DNA of 64,000 nucleotides from a virus, in IMG/VR virus record IMGVR_UViG_3300021963_000001, positions 85,107-149,106 of that record; one strand, written 5' to 3'. Every line of letters begins with the position of its first letter. Position 1 is the stretch's first letter. Positions 7,867 through 17,509 of this stretch are shown here, one piece after another. The notes beneath the pieces were generated by a model that saw nothing but the letters and a program-made list of their open reading frames with translations, was not told the DNA's origin and made no database searches. A program made the position numbers and the translations under genes.

Positions 7867-10800
7867 TTATCCGTGAAAAGCATTACCACAACCAGAATTG
7901 TTGCAGTCATTGAGACTGGCGTAAGTCCCGCCCGGTCCATTTACTTCCTGACAATCGTAAATGGGATCAAAGCCAGCCATGCCGATTATTGCGCAGTTGT
8001 AAGTTTTAACTGCCGGAGTTCCTGTCGTACCTGGAGAAGTAGTTTCAGGAGTAGAAGTCGTGGCTGGGGGAGTTGTATTTGGGTTGGTTGTTGTGGTGGT
8101 TGTTGGCGCAATAGTCGTTGTGGTGGTAACCGGTTCTGGAGCCGGAGTCGTGGTTGTTGTGGTAGTAGTCGTCGTAGTTGTGGTAGTAGTCGTGGTGGTC
8201 GTAGTTGTGGTAGTAGTGGAAGTAGTCGTACTAGTAGTGGTTGTTGTCGGCTCAGCTGTCGTGGTAGTCGTAGTCGGCGCAGCCGTCGTAGTGGTCTGTC
8301 CACAGACTTCATCGCACGCATACATATTTTCATATGGACCAGAAATAATATTAAAATTTGATTCTGGAGGTGGCATTGAATTAAATGTCTGACATGTATA
8401 AAAAGCACCCGAGGGGCCGGAGTAATAAGCGCAATACCAACCAGCCACAAACGGTTCAGCTGTTGTAGTAGTTGTGGTCGGCGCAGCCGTAGTAGTGGTC
8501 GTGGTTGTGGTTGTTGTCGGCGCAGCCGTCGTAGTTGTGGTGGTCGTGGTAGTAGTCGGTGGACAACCAGATTGCTGACATGCAATTTCATTAGGATAAG
8601 GACCCGACAATAAATCATAATAAGTGTTATTGTTATCAAACCTATCTCCAACTTCCGGTTGAGAGCTAAAATATAAGCATCCAAAACCAGAACCAACGAT
8701 ACGTCCATACATAGAATAACAATAATGACCAGCCACAAATGGCGCAGCCGTCGTGGTTGTTGTCGTTGTCGTAGTCGTGGACACACAAGCCGCATTGCAC
8801 GCCGACAGCGAGGCGTAGGGGCCTGCATAACTCACCAGCGGATTTGCCGCAGGCCGACTGGCAATATAACTGCAACTCTTTGTGTTCTGGTAAGTGTCAT
8901 CTACGCAGTAGTAGCCAGCCACCCAAGGCTGTGCCGTGGTCGTGGGAGGGGGCGTGGTGTCATCAGGAGGATTTCCTCCCTTGCAGGTAGAACTATAAAT
9001 AATGGCTTGTCGTTCTGGATCATTGGCATCGTTTAGTGTGTGCAGGACGCCAGTAAAGGTTTCCATATGGCGCGTGGACGGATTGCTTCCACCCATCGCA
9101 AAAACAAGCTCTTGTGTCTGGGACTTGCTGGAATCGTAATAGTAATATTGGTCACCATAGTAAGTTGTGATCTCTCCAACACCCAGCTCATTCCCTCCAG
9201 AATGAGCCGTGGTGACTACGCCTTCAAGAAGACGCATGGCAAATTTGCTGTTGATTAAATGCTTTAGATTAAGATTGTAGGTCGCAGCCACATTAGCATT
9301 GATTCCGCCGAATTTCCATCTGTTTGGCATGAACCAATTCTGTTCGTCGGCGCTCAACTCGTAATGGACTTCTGGAGTTTGGAGCTTGAGATGGATTGTC
9401 TTGGCAGAATCTACCGTGTTGGTGAATTTGAACACAATAATCTCACCAGCCGAGCAAGATAGCCTTTTTTGTTGCGAGTCAAAAAGATTTGTGTAAGTTA
9501 CGCTCGGACTTCCAGAGGCATTCCAGTTCCGATAAATATCCAGGCGAATTCCACCGGTCTGGTATCCTCCCGCATTCAAATAATAATTAGCAGCATATTG
9601 AGAACGGAATCGGAAATACTTGATTTCATTTGCGCCAATCAGATTATAAAGGATCGTATAGTTAGTCGGGTAAACAACCGGTTCGATAGCTGTGTCTGCC
9701 TCGTATTGATAAGCAGCCAAAGCCGAATCACCACCATCATCTCTATGTACCGACCAGACCGTCTTGGTGTCGTTGGTTGAAGTCAATACTTCCAGAGACC
9801 AACTATCAATATTGACAACAAATGCCCCGCCCGTAGTGTTAGCGATCAGCCCCAAGGTCCATTCACCGTTGGGCGAATCGTTGAAAAGATCGGTCAAATT
9901 AGTTCCGTAGGGACTAGCTGAATCATCCCAATAATTTTGAGACTGGTTGTTATTGGGGTTGGGTCGGAAAGAACCAGAGGCGCCAAAAGTTAGAACAGGG
10001 TCGGCACTGTTGTTGGTTATCGTGTAATTCTGACCAACACCATCAACAGGAACAGATAGTTGGCCAGCAATCAGCACATCCTTACCGGCTGGAGACCGAA
10101 GGATCAACACAGTATTGCTGGTGGTAGCCGTGGCGGCAAGATTGTACAGTCTGAGGGTCAACCCCGAAATAACTCCGGCCATTCCAGAGAAAGTCAGTTT
10201 GCCGCGCCGCAAAGCACTTCCTGTCGATTGAGGAGGTCCGAAATAATAAGTAACATTGTCAATAGTGGTTTCACTTAACAGCATCTGAACTTCTGGAACT
10301 TCAGATGGCCAGGCTGGCGGTGGTGGCAGGGTCGCCGGGTCCATATTCAATCGCACATACATGTTGGGCTGGGCACATTCCGTGCAAGTGCCATTGTAAA
10401 TAAAAGCAGCATTTTCCCCCTCAAACGGGTGAATGGCACAATCATAGCTAAACGGAACATTGTCATTTAGTGTCACAGTAAGAGTCACATCCCCACCATA
10501 AAAACCATCAGCGACATTGCCGCTGGCGCCGTTTGTTGTCGCTTTGACCAGCCGACTAAAACCCTGACTATCAAAAACTCGGAATGGGTGGGCTGATGTA
10601 TTTTGAAGGTGAAACTTATAAGTTTTGTTGGCTACCCATTTTGGGTTCTCGGGAGTGATCTCAAACCAATTCGTGTTATTGCTACTAAATTCAAATCGAT
10701 AGGAGCCATTATTGGCGTCCACGGCACGCACATAGGTTTCTTCGGGCAAGCAATTTCCTGCGACAACAGGAGAAACAGTCGTGGTCGTTGTCGTGGTCGG

Positions 10801-11904
10801 GCTAGCAGTAGTGGTCGTTGTTGTCGTACCAATAATGGGCGTGGCAGTTGTCGTGGTTGTCGTGGTGGTTGATGTGGTCGTGCTGGTTGTAGTCGTGGTG
10901 GTGGTTGTGGTCGTGGTTGTGCAACATGCCCCTAGTACGCGGTAGCCAGCCGCCACGGCATCGTACACAAGGGTGACACCCCCCAAGGGGTAGACCGGAT
11001 AATCGTCGAGATCAAGAACAAGCAGCTTGCTTCCGGCAGGAGTCAAGCCTGAATTGTGCTTGAGGTAGAAGGTATCGGTCTCGCTGACATTCAGCACATA
11101 GACGGTCTCACCGTCGGCGATCTTCTCAACTCCATTGATCTCAAAGCCATTGATGGGCGGGTCAACCCTAACGATGGTTTTTCCGTATCTCATCAACTCA
11201 TTAGTGCTGAGACCAGACAGGGCGGGGGTGTGACTAGACAAGGCCACCGCCGAGTTGGCCAGCATTTGGTAGCTGCCGACATGTCGCCATGCAGTAGAAT
11301 GTTCGCTCACCAAAACGCCGTCTACGCGGACAAGGCTATATCCTACCGGCCTGCCCGCATCTCTATCCCAGACGACCTTTTGGAGGGCAACTGAATTGGT
11401 GTTGTCTCGATAAGCAAATACATCAACACACTTACCAGCAGCTTCTGTTGCAGAGACCGAAGGTGTTGGGTCGATAGTGAATTTGCGCCAGCGATTTTCT
11501 GTGGTGTCCCAGAGTGCAATGTTATCTCCTTGCAATGGGGCCAGGTAAACTGTCCCGGAACCCGCCACCTCTGTGTCGGTCGCCGAGAAAGATAAGGCGG
11601 CGTTAGCCACTCCGTTGTTGTCGAGGGTATCCAGCAAGCCGTCTCTGGTTACCGTGTGGGCAATGGGATCGCCGGAATAATGAAGGACGGCAGATGTACC
11701 CTCCCGACCGCGCAGCACCGTCAGGGTGTTCGTTTCCGCATCGACAGCGGTTACCCGCATAACTTCTTGGCCGCAGGTAACCTCAAATGGGGCAGGGGGA
11801 AATTTCAAGATGTTAACAACTGTAATTTCAGTGTCGGTCGAACTAATCGGCCCAGCAAGGAAGGTGACGGCTTGATTGGAAAAGCGGTGTAGTTGCCCGG
11901 CCAT
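7867..11904 (-). CDS. Large tail-fibre/adhesin-like protein with poly-Thr linkers
   Basis: 1345 residues, the longest gene here. Residues 1-325 are paralogous to the downstream-numbered neighbour at 11906-12991. A Thr linker follows (about 328-378). Next is a cupredoxin-like domain (about 385-510) with HPFRVFD and YDCAIHPFEG. Then comes a P-domain-like beta region (about 545-710; GVISGLTLRLYN and GEWTLGLIAN) and a beta-rich part. The C-terminal third has four Cys-rich modules ending GPY-x(4-5)-C-x3-4-C, separated by long Thr tracts. This architecture suits a host- or mucus-binding fibre. No signal peptide. Starts after a one-base gap from the upstream gene. Confidence 0.8.
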   Translation of the reverse strand: MAGQLHRFSNQAVTFLAGPISSTDTEITVVNILKFPPAPFEVTCGQEVMRVTAVDAETNTLTVLRGREGTSAVLHYSGDPIAHTVTRDGLLDTLDNNGVANAALSFSATDTEVAGSGTVYLAPLQGDNIALWDTTENRWRKFTIDPTPSVSATEAAGKCVDVFAYRDNTNSVALQKVVWDRDAGRPVGYSLVRVDGVLVSEHSTAWRHVGSYQMLANSAVALSSHTPALSGLSTNELMRYGKTIVRVDPPINGFEINGVEKIADGETVYVLNVSETDTFYLKHNSGLTPAGSKLLVLDLDDYPVYPLGGVTLVYDAVAAGYRVLGACCTTTTTTTTTTTTSTTTSTTTTTTTTATPIIGTTTTTTTASPTTTTTTTVSPVVAGNCLPEETYVRAVDANNGSYRFEFSSNNTNWFEITPENPKWVANKTYKFHLQNTSAHPFRVFDSQGFSRLVKATTNGASGNVADGFYGGDVTLTVTLNDNVPFSYDCAIHPFEGENAAFIYNGTCTECAQPNMYVRLNMDPATLPPPPAWPSEVPEVQMLLSETTIDNVTYYFGPPQSTGSALRRGKLTFSGMAGVISGLTLRLYNLAATATTSNTVLILRSPAGKDVLIAGQLSVPVDGVGQNYTITNNSADPVLTFGASGSFRPNPNNNQSQNYWDDSASPYGTNLTDLFNDSPNGEWTLGLIANTTGGAFVVNIDSWSLEVLTSTNDTKTVWSVHRDDGGDSALAAYQYEADTAIEPVVYPTNYTILYNLIGANEIKYFRFRSQYAANYYLNAGGYQTGGIRLDIYRNWNASGSPSVTYTNLFDSQQKRLSCSAGEIIVFKFTNTVDSAKTIHLKLQTPEVHYELSADEQNWFMPNRWKFGGINANVAATYNLNLKHLINSKFAMRLLEGVVTTAHSGGNELGVGEITTYYGDQYYYYDSSKSQTQELVFAMGGSNPSTRHMETFTGVLHTLNDANDPERQAIIYSSTCKGGNPPDDTTPPPTTTAQPWVAGYYCVDDTYQNTKSCSYIASRPAANPLVSYAGPYASLSACNAACVSTTTTTTTTTTAAPFVAGHYCYSMYGRIVGSGFGCLYFSSQPEVGDRFDNNNTYYDLLSGPYPNEIACQQSGCPPTTTTTTTTTTAAPTTTTTTTTTTAAPTTTTTTAEPFVAGWYCAYYSGPSGAFYTCQTFNSMPPPESNFNIISGPYENMYACDEVCGQTTTTAAPTTTTTTAEPTTTTTSTTTSTTTTTTTTTTTTTTTTTTTTTTTTPAPEPVTTTTTIAPTTTTTTNPNTTPPATTSTPETTSPGTTGTPAVKTYNCAIIGMAGFDPIYDCQEVNGPGGTYASLNDCNNSGCGNAFHG

Positions 11905-11905
11905 T

Positions 11906-12991
11906 TTAGTTGCCCTGGTAAAGAATTAGATCAGCTTGCCCGTCGGCGTAAGCCAGTAAATTGCCCAGCCCGTCCTCCAATGCGTTCTGAACGAGGTCTG
12001 GATCGTTATTGCGTGGGGAGCGAACAAAACAATTGTTGACAATACGCCAGGCTCTGCTCACCACATCGTAAACGCACACGACCCCACCCCCAGGCGGCAC
12101 CGTCAGGTCGCCCTTGCTTGGGAGTAGGAACTTCTCGTTGGTCAACGCCGACGCAGAGGAGTGTTTCAGCAACACCGCTTGCGAAGATGAAATGTTGCTC
12201 AGGATAACCGTCTTGCCGTCACGGGCAGATTGCAGGCCATGAATGATCACGCCAGCCACGGTGGGGTTAAGGCGGACTACCTTAAAACCCTCATGTCGCA
12301 CGGTGGGGTTGTTAGTAGCGGCCAAACTAACCCGGTAGGCTCCCGGGGTAAATAGACTGCCCTGTCGTTGGATTGTGCCAACATATCGTCTAGGGACAAT
12401 GTTGAAATTGTCTGTTCTTATTTTGACTCCGTCTTTCAAGGCCATGGAAGGTCGCGTAAGAGTCGGAGACCAGACTGCCATGAAAAACAAGGTTTCCTGC
12501 ATGGATTCGTTCCAATGGGCGAACAAATCCGCACATTCCCCGTCATTCAAAATAGGTGGAAGAGTTTCGACCCCAACCGGGAAACGTCGCCATTCATTAG
12601 CCATCGGGTCGATCAGGAAGATTCCGTTGCCTTGGACAGGCTCGACCTTAATGGAGGTAGCCGGGACAGGACGGACAGAAGCATACCCCTTGTCATCGGA
12701 AAGGGTCAAAAGGGCTTTTTTGGTTAAGACTGGGATTACTGGGCGACCCTGGAGATGTTTAGTCGCCGCAGTAGATTCTTGGCCGCGTGAAACGGTCAGC
12801 AAAGCATCAGATAATTGCAGTCGAATTTGTATGGCTCGGACAGTCAGAATTTCCGAGTCAATAACGATGTCGAACGGGGTGTTTTGCGGAAAAGTTGCGG
12901 AATAATTAACGACCAGCTGAGTTGAGGCTGTATCGACCGTCTCTTTCAGAGTCGTTACAGCCCCACCAAACCGTCGAAAATTATCCGCCAT
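11906..12991 (-). CDS. Virion-type protein paralogous to fibre N-terminus
   Basis: 361 residues from ATG 12991, after GAGGGG at 10 nt; a TTG further upstream is less likely. It shares order and motifs with residues 1-325 of the large fibre protein: an N-terminal beta domain ending in VSRGQEST versus VLRGREGT, a middle NEWRRFPV versus NRWRKFTI, and a C-terminal PPGGGVVCVYDVVSRAWRI versus PLGGVTLVYDAVAAGYRV. Probably a structural baseplate or fibre component. It overlaps the previous stop by 11 nt. Confidence 0.8.
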   Translation of the reverse strand: MADNFRRFGGAVTTLKETVDTASTQLVVNYSATFPQNTPFDIVIDSEILTVRAIQIRLQLSDALLTVSRGQESTAATKHLQGRPVIPVLTKKALLTLSDDKGYASVRPVPATSIKVEPVQGNGIFLIDPMANEWRRFPVGVETLPPILNDGECADLFAHWNESMQETLFFMAVWSPTLTRPSMALKDGVKIRTDNFNIVPRRYVGTIQRQGSLFTPGAYRVSLAATNNPTVRHEGFKVVRLNPTVAGVIIHGLQSARDGKTVILSNISSSQAVLLKHSSASALTNEKFLLPSKGDLTVPPGGGVVCVYDVVSRAWRIVNNCFVRSPRNNDPDLVQNALEDGLGNLLAYADGQADLILYQGN

Positions 12992-13334
12992 CGTCGAACC
13001 GCCCCTCGGCAAAGGCTAATCGGAGGGCCTCGGTCGCCTGCTGCGCCTTTTCTTCGGAAAAACCGGCCCGGATCAACTTCTTATACACCTTGTGGTGGGC
13101 GTACATCCGGGTGACAGGGCCATTGCCGTGCGCTAGCCCTCGAAGGGCAGAACGGGCTTTTTTGCATTCCCAAAGCAATCGGAGTGCCTGAATTCCAATG
13201 GAGATGATCATGAGAATCGTGAATGGGTCAAAACCCACCAGATTCTCTTCCAAATACCCTTGGAGGATTGGATATTGCCCGCTCACGGCAGGCTTAATTA
13301 CGGATTCGTCAGGATTGTGATTTTCTTCGGTCAT
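12981..13334 (-). CDS. Small membrane protein
   Basis: 117 residues with one hydrophobic segment (about 37-55, FTILMIISIGIQALRLLW). A basic cytoplasmic-type segment and an Ala/Glu-rich helix follow. Function unknown; it sits between virion-type genes. Confidence 0.75.
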   Translation of the reverse strand: MTEENHNPDESVIKPAVSGQYPILQGYLEENLVGFDPFTILMIISIGIQALRLLWECKKARSALRGLAHGNGPVTRMYAHHKVYKKLIRAGFSEEKAQQATEALRLAFAEGRFDDGG

Positions 13335-13530
13335 TTTTCATCCCCGTATAGGTTCTTCGCCACCAAACCTTGAGTTTGGAGTCCCAAAACCAAAGTTCAA
13401 GATTGGCTGGGTTCTGAGCAAGAGACGAACCCCAACCAGCTTGCCATTCAGATGACGGAACCAGATTGAAATCTTCTTTGGGCTGATCGGATTGACCGAG
13501 AAGCGCCATGCTCAAAAACAAATCTTTCAT
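13309..13530 (-). CDS. Small Trp-rich hypothetical protein
   Basis: 73 residues rich in Trp (SEWQAGWG, LELWFWDSKLKVWWRR). Overlaps both neighbours by short stretches, which points to coupled translation. No family recognised. Confidence 0.7.
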   Translation of the reverse strand: MKDLFLSMALLGQSDQPKEDFNLVPSSEWQAGWGSSLAQNPANLELWFWDSKLKVWWRRTYTGMKNDRRKSQS

Positions 13531-14462
13531 TTGCCGACCAAATCAAAGAGGTGCATGGGTATGTCCTGGCTGGGGAAGCCGTTGAACTGGCTGATCAGGA
13601 AGGTGTCTCCCTGGCCAATCATGCGCTCAATCGTCTTCCGCTTGACCTTCAGGGTGCCGCGGGGCATCTCCTCGCCCGTGCCGGGGTTCTTGACCACGCC
13701 GTGGACATCGCCCCAGGAATTGGCAATGTAGACATGTTCCTGGTCGAGCAGGCAATAATCGTAGATGCACATTTGATGCGCCCAAGACCCGCTGGGGTCG
13801 TGATAGCCATCGCCCCCCGGAGTCATCTCAAATCCTTGGTTGCTGGCGACTGTGCAAGAATAGCCATTAGCCAATCCCGCAACCAGATCGTCCCAGCTTT
13901 TCACCTTGGCCGCAGACTGTACGAGATACTTCTTGCCAACATCGATGAACTTGGTATCGGGACCTTTGGCTCCCCAACGACGAGCAATGTCCTTGCCATA
14001 GGGTGGACAGTCATCCTTGTTGGCGAAGATGGAGCCAAATTTCATCACGCCTGCCGCAGCCCACGAACCGATGCTGCCATCACCACCCAGCCTGCCGCCG
14101 CCGATCTGCACGCGGCTGATTCCGTAGATATAGGGGGCGAAGACTGGATGAAACTCCTCGGCGTCCTTACGCATGAGGATGTCCACACAGGAGAGGTACT
14201 CGATGGCGTGCTTCATCCCCCACGCGACACAGTCCCCAATCAGTTGGACGCTCAGCTTGCCACCGATGTCCCGTCCCAGAACCTTGCGGGCCACTTGGTA
14301 GTTCTGGGAGAACTTGGGGGGATCGGCCACCACATCGCCAACGATCTGGAAGTCGAGGAAGTTGTAGCTGTCCTTGATCAGGGTGAACTGTTCGGCAGCT
14401 ACCTCTTCACCCAGCCAGCCCGACTCGTTGCCGTCAATGTAGCCCTTGATGATATCGTCCAT
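13527..14462 (-). CDS. Papain-like (C1) cysteine peptidase
   Basis: 311 residues. The catalytic triad pattern is intact: Cys78 in QLIGDCVAWG, His229 in GSWAHQM, and Asn248 in YIANSWGD, in the order and spacing of C1 peptidases. No signal peptide or clear propeptide. The neighbours are secreted and virion-type genes, so roles in virion processing or host-surface degradation are both possible. Papain-type enzymes are uncommon in phages. Confidence 0.88.
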   Translation of the reverse strand: MDDIIKGYIDGNESGWLGEEVAAEQFTLIKDSYNFLDFQIVGDVVADPPKFSQNYQVARKVLGRDIGGKLSVQLIGDCVAWGMKHAIEYLSCVDILMRKDAEEFHPVFAPYIYGISRVQIGGGRLGGDGSIGSWAAAGVMKFGSIFANKDDCPPYGKDIARRWGAKGPDTKFIDVGKKYLVQSAAKVKSWDDLVAGLANGYSCTVASNQGFEMTPGGDGYHDPSGSWAHQMCIYDYCLLDQEHVYIANSWGDVHGVVKNPGTGEEMPRGTLKVKRKTIERMIGQGDTFLISQFNGFPSQDIPMHLFDLVGK

Positions 14463-14469
14463 TATGACC

Positions 14470-15285
14470 TCACTTAACGGCTTTCAGCCCAATGGCAATC
14501 TCCCGCCAAGCGTCTGCGTAGTCCTCGGCGGTTGAGATTTTCTTAGACTTGTACATTTGATACAGAGACTTCTGCAATTCAGACCCAAACTCTTCTAAGG
14601 GGTTGGGATCGACATTGGCAGAGGCAAGGGCGGCGTTATTGGCTTGCTTGGTCGCCTCTAGGATTTGATCGCCAGTCTTGTAGGCGCCAGCAGCAACGGC
14701 ACTCGCAATAGACTCAAAGGATTCAGCAAGGGCATTTGCAGCTTTAGCCCTAGGTTCTTTGACTTTGCCAACGAAGTGTTGATAGGTGATTTTGGCCAGT
14801 CCGAACCGCCCGTCCGGCAGCGTGGGGGTGGGGTTCGGAGCGGGACCCGGGCCTGGTGGGGTGGGTTGGGGATTTGGACCCGGGTTTGGTTCGGACTGGC
14901 CAATTTGTAGCTCAGCAGTTAAGAGTTGACTCCTAACTTGAGCATCTTTGATTTTGTCCCCTTCCTTATCAATATATAGATAAGAGACGGCCGCAATGAC
15001 AAGCATCTTTTTCGACTGAACACCAGCACCGAAGAAAATGCCGTCTCCTTGTTGCCGAACACGCTTTGGCGTATTGCCCTCAAAGACCTTCCAGTCCACG
15101 CTGACAGAGGCAAGGTTTGGCGACCGATTCTCCATCGGAGAAAGAGCCAAATCAACCAATTCGCCCAGGGGTACGGGCTTCTCAGCCCCCACAATCGACT
15201 GCTTGGGCAAAGGATATTTATCTTGACCAAAAGCAGTCAGGGCGGACAAAGCAAGGCAAGAGAGAGCAAAAAACGCGCTGCGCAC
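14470..15285 (-). CDS. Secreted protein with Pro-rich linker
   Basis: 271 residues with a clear signal peptide (RSAFFALSCLALSALTAFG, cleavage near AFG-QD). An N-terminal beta-rich domain is followed by a Pro/Gly/Asn linker (about 132-157), then a C-terminal Ala-rich helical domain. Family not recognised. The next gene is the papain-like peptidase, 7 nt away. Confidence 0.8.
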   Translation of the reverse strand: MRSAFFALSCLALSALTAFGQDKYPLPKQSIVGAEKPVPLGELVDLALSPMENRSPNLASVSVDWKVFEGNTPKRVRQQGDGIFFGAGVQSKKMLVIAAVSYLYIDKEGDKIKDAQVRSQLLTAELQIGQSEPNPGPNPQPTPPGPGPAPNPTPTLPDGRFGLAKITYQHFVGKVKEPRAKAANALAESFESIASAVAAGAYKTGDQILEATKQANNAALASANVDPNPLEEFGSELQKSLYQMYKSKKISTAEDYADAWREIAIGLKAVK

Positions 15286-15293
15286 AAATCACC

Positions 15294-15551
15294 TCAATTA
15301 ACAGGGCCAATCTTGGTGGGGACAAACTGGGTTAAAGCCAAGTTGAGTTCAGCCAGGCTAGGCTCCTTGCCGTCTTCAAAGAGGTTAAGGATGTAGCAAG
15401 CGAATTCTGCAAACCAAGGTTGACCGGCCAGCTTGGTCAAAGCATCAATGGCTTTGTCATCGGTAGTGCCTGGCAGAATCTTCTTTAGCCAAGTTGCAGT
15501 TCCAACCACAATCTCGACATAACGCTTTACCTGATCAACATCAGTAGCCAT
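15294..15551 (-). CDS. Small helical hypothetical protein
   Basis: 85 residues from ATG 15551, with GGAGA 8 nt upstream; an in-frame start 12 codons earlier lacks a site. Helical, with no motif. The gene for the secreted protein starts 8 nt downstream. Confidence 0.72.
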   Translation of the reverse strand: MATDVDQVKRYVEIVVGTATWLKKILPGTTDDKAIDALTKLAGQPWFAEFACYILNLFEDGKEPSLAELNLALTQFVPTKIGPVN

Positions 15552-15592
15552 TTCTGTGTCTCCAAGAGGGTATTTCGCACGGATCACCCATA

Positions 15593-16108
15593 CTAACCTT
15601 CCTGGGCCATGAGTCGTTCTTTGAGGTTTTTCATGGCCTCATTCTTCCTTTTCCTGGCCATTTGCTTTGACCAGCCAAACTTGGCCGAGACTTCCCTCAG
15701 AGAGCGACTTTCTAGAAAATAAAACTGCACGATCTCACGATCCTCATCGTTCAGTTGATCAACCGCCTCTCTAATCCATTCATCGTCAACGGTGGGGAAG
15801 CTCTCCTCGCCCACATCAGACTGGCTAGCTTGTTCTAGAGGGACAGTCATAGATAGAACTTTTGTGGAATTTTTCCGAAGCTCCCGCTTACATTCCCATT
15901 CGCAGAAACGAAATAGGGAGGTGGTGAACTTCTGGTTGTAGCTAGGGTCGTGGCATTGCAGGGTGCGCCAGAGAGCATAAAGACTGCAAGTGTAAAGATC
16001 ATCGGGATGTAGGAGCGCAGCGTAGCGCGAGGTTACTTTCCGCATGATATTGCGATTGTCCTCGATCTTAAGGGCCTCCTCCAGCTGCTCAGTCGTAACA
16101 TCACGCAT
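15593..16108 (-). CDS. Phage sigma-70-family-like factor (1 of 3)
   Basis: 171 residues from ATG 16108; overlaps the upstream stop by 8 nt (ATGCGTGA). Region 2-like helices are seen at about 25-85 (HPDDLYTCSLYALWRTLQ...FCEWECKRELRKN). A region 4-like HTH is at about 115-170 (LNDEDREIVQFYFLESRSLREVSAKFGWS). This is the minimal two-domain layout of ECF-type sigma factors. It probably redirects RNA polymerase to a set of phage promoters. Confidence 0.8.
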   Translation of the reverse strand: MRDVTTEQLEEALKIEDNRNIMRKVTSRYAALLHPDDLYTCSLYALWRTLQCHDPSYNQKFTTSLFRFCEWECKRELRKNSTKVLSMTVPLEQASQSDVGEESFPTVDDEWIREAVDQLNDEDREIVQFYFLESRSLREVSAKFGWSKQMARKRKNEAMKNLKERLMAQEG

Positions 16109-16718
16109 GACCGCACTTCTCCCAGCTTGAGGAGACGATTCGGTCTGCGAGTCCATCGTCTGTGAGTGCTTTGAGAAGGGACTCTCGGTCGCTGCCACTA
16201 CAGGCCCAGAGCCGTCCGTCTGGCATTCGGCAGATTGCCCAAACTTCATTCTTATGTTCCTCTGCGAGTTGTTTCTCAAGAAGGCGAACTGCCGCATCTT
16301 GTTTTTTGCTGACCGGCTTGGTTGGGGGAGGCTCCGGAACTCCACACAATGCGTGGTCGATGGCAGTTTGAACTGACTGAGTGTCAAACAAATTGGCAAT
16401 GCCGACCCACATCCGGTAACGAGTCCAGACCCGGAGGATTTCCACCCCCTCGATCTGCTCGACTGCCGAAACAACTTCTTTCGTGATGTCGAAATTGGTG
16501 TGGCAAACCCAGAGCTTGTACAGCTTGCTGCCCAGCCCGTGTTCGCCCATGGGGATAAGGCCATAGGGACCAGCAATCATGCGGACATGTCTGGCCTGCT
16601 CTTCCTCGTCGACGCCAAAAGAGTCAATAGTGGACTGTTCGCCAGACTGTTCGGGGTCCTTCCCGTCCTTCCAGCTCATGGGGTCTTGCCATTTGAGCCA
16701 TTGCGTCTTGCGCTTCAT
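16101..16718 (-). CDS. Conserved hypothetical protein
   Basis: 205 residues. The middle (GPYGLIPMGEHGLGSKLYKLWVCH, VEQIEGVEILRVWTRYR) resembles conserved proteins of unknown function in large myoviruses, as far as I recall. The C-terminus has an ICRMPDGRLWACSG segment. Coupled to ThyX upstream and the sigma-like gene downstream. Confidence 0.75.
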   Translation of the reverse strand: MKRKTQWLKWQDPMSWKDGKDPEQSGEQSTIDSFGVDEEEQARHVRMIAGPYGLIPMGEHGLGSKLYKLWVCHTNFDITKEVVSAVEQIEGVEILRVWTRYRMWVGIANLFDTQSVQTAIDHALCGVPEPPPTKPVSKKQDAAVRLLEKQLAEEHKNEVWAICRMPDGRLWACSGSDRESLLKALTDDGLADRIVSSSWEKCGHA

Positions 16719-17509
16719 GTCCCAGCTTCTCCCTGGAAAAATTTTCGATACTGCTTCCAGCCTCGGAAATTACCGATATCAACATCTCCCTTGAGTGCCA
16801 CAGCCGTGTGTTCAAAGGGCGACCAATGACCAGATGCGGCCAAGCTGTCGTGAAGATCGAAATCCTTCTGGTAATTGATCTGGCCATCAAAGGTCTGGTA
16901 GGACACGCGGGCGGCGCGGGCGGTAGCAACCTTAAGGCGTTCTTCGTTGCTCAAACCTTCGCATTTGTCGCCGAAGGGAATATGCCATTCCCCTGGATTC
17001 AGGAAGGCTGGCACGCTGGCCTCCATTGCGTCCCTCATCTCATAAGCAAGCTTCTGCATCTCTGGTTGAGCGTCTGGATGACAACGCAACTTGAAGAAAT
17101 TCTGCCATTCTGTGGCAGTAACGAGTACGGTCACTTTCATCCATGGCTCCAGCAATCTATTGACAATCTGCTTGTGAACGCCGATGGAGAGCATTTCCTT
17201 GGCCTTGAAGACGGCCTGGTCGCGGGCTTGAAGCCAAATAGACTCGGCTACCGGCTGGTCGGAAGGGGAAAGCTCCGCAAATGCCTGCATGCCGGACTGG
17301 TTTTTCCCCCAGTGGACAGGCATAGCGGGGTCTTTTTCTACCTGCTCGATGATCTTATTGGTCGGAATGGCCCGGCTGCTGGCAGCGTTTCGACTGAAAA
17401 GTCGATGCGTGTTGAACTCGGCCAAAATAAAACGAGGGAAATTAATCACCAGCGTGGTGATGCGGTTCCCAGCGGGGTTGACTGAATCGGCGATGATTTC
17501 GGCTGACAT
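16715..17509 (-). CDS. thyX: FAD-dependent thymidylate synthase
   Basis: Makes dTMP from dUMP using FAD and methylene-tetrahydrofolate. 264 residues. The ThyX motif is recognisable in variant form (NTHRLFSRNAASSRAIP instead of RHRxxSxNxxSxR). A second conserved block FFKLRCHPDAQPEMQKLA is present, and SPFEHTAVAL lies near the C-terminus. It complements the ribonucleotide reductase for dNTP supply. It overlaps the following gene by 4 nt (ATGA). Confidence 0.92.
   Translation of the reverse strand: MSAEIIADSVNPAGNRITTLVINFPRFILAEFNTHRLFSRNAASSRAIPTNKIIEQVEKDPAMPVHWGKNQSGMQAFAELSPSDQPVAESIWLQARDQAVFKAKEMLSIGVHKQIVNRLLEPWMKVTVLVTATEWQNFFKLRCHPDAQPEMQKLAYEMRDAMEASVPAFLNPGEWHIPFGDKCEGLSNEERLKVATARAARVSYQTFDGQINYQKDFDLHDSLAASGHWSPFEHTAVALKGDVDIGNFRGWKQYRKFFQGEAGT

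Noticed and set aside
7986-8828. 280-residue frame rich in Leu/Arg
   Set aside because: It is a shifted reading of the Thr-codon tracts of the fibre gene and has no motif.
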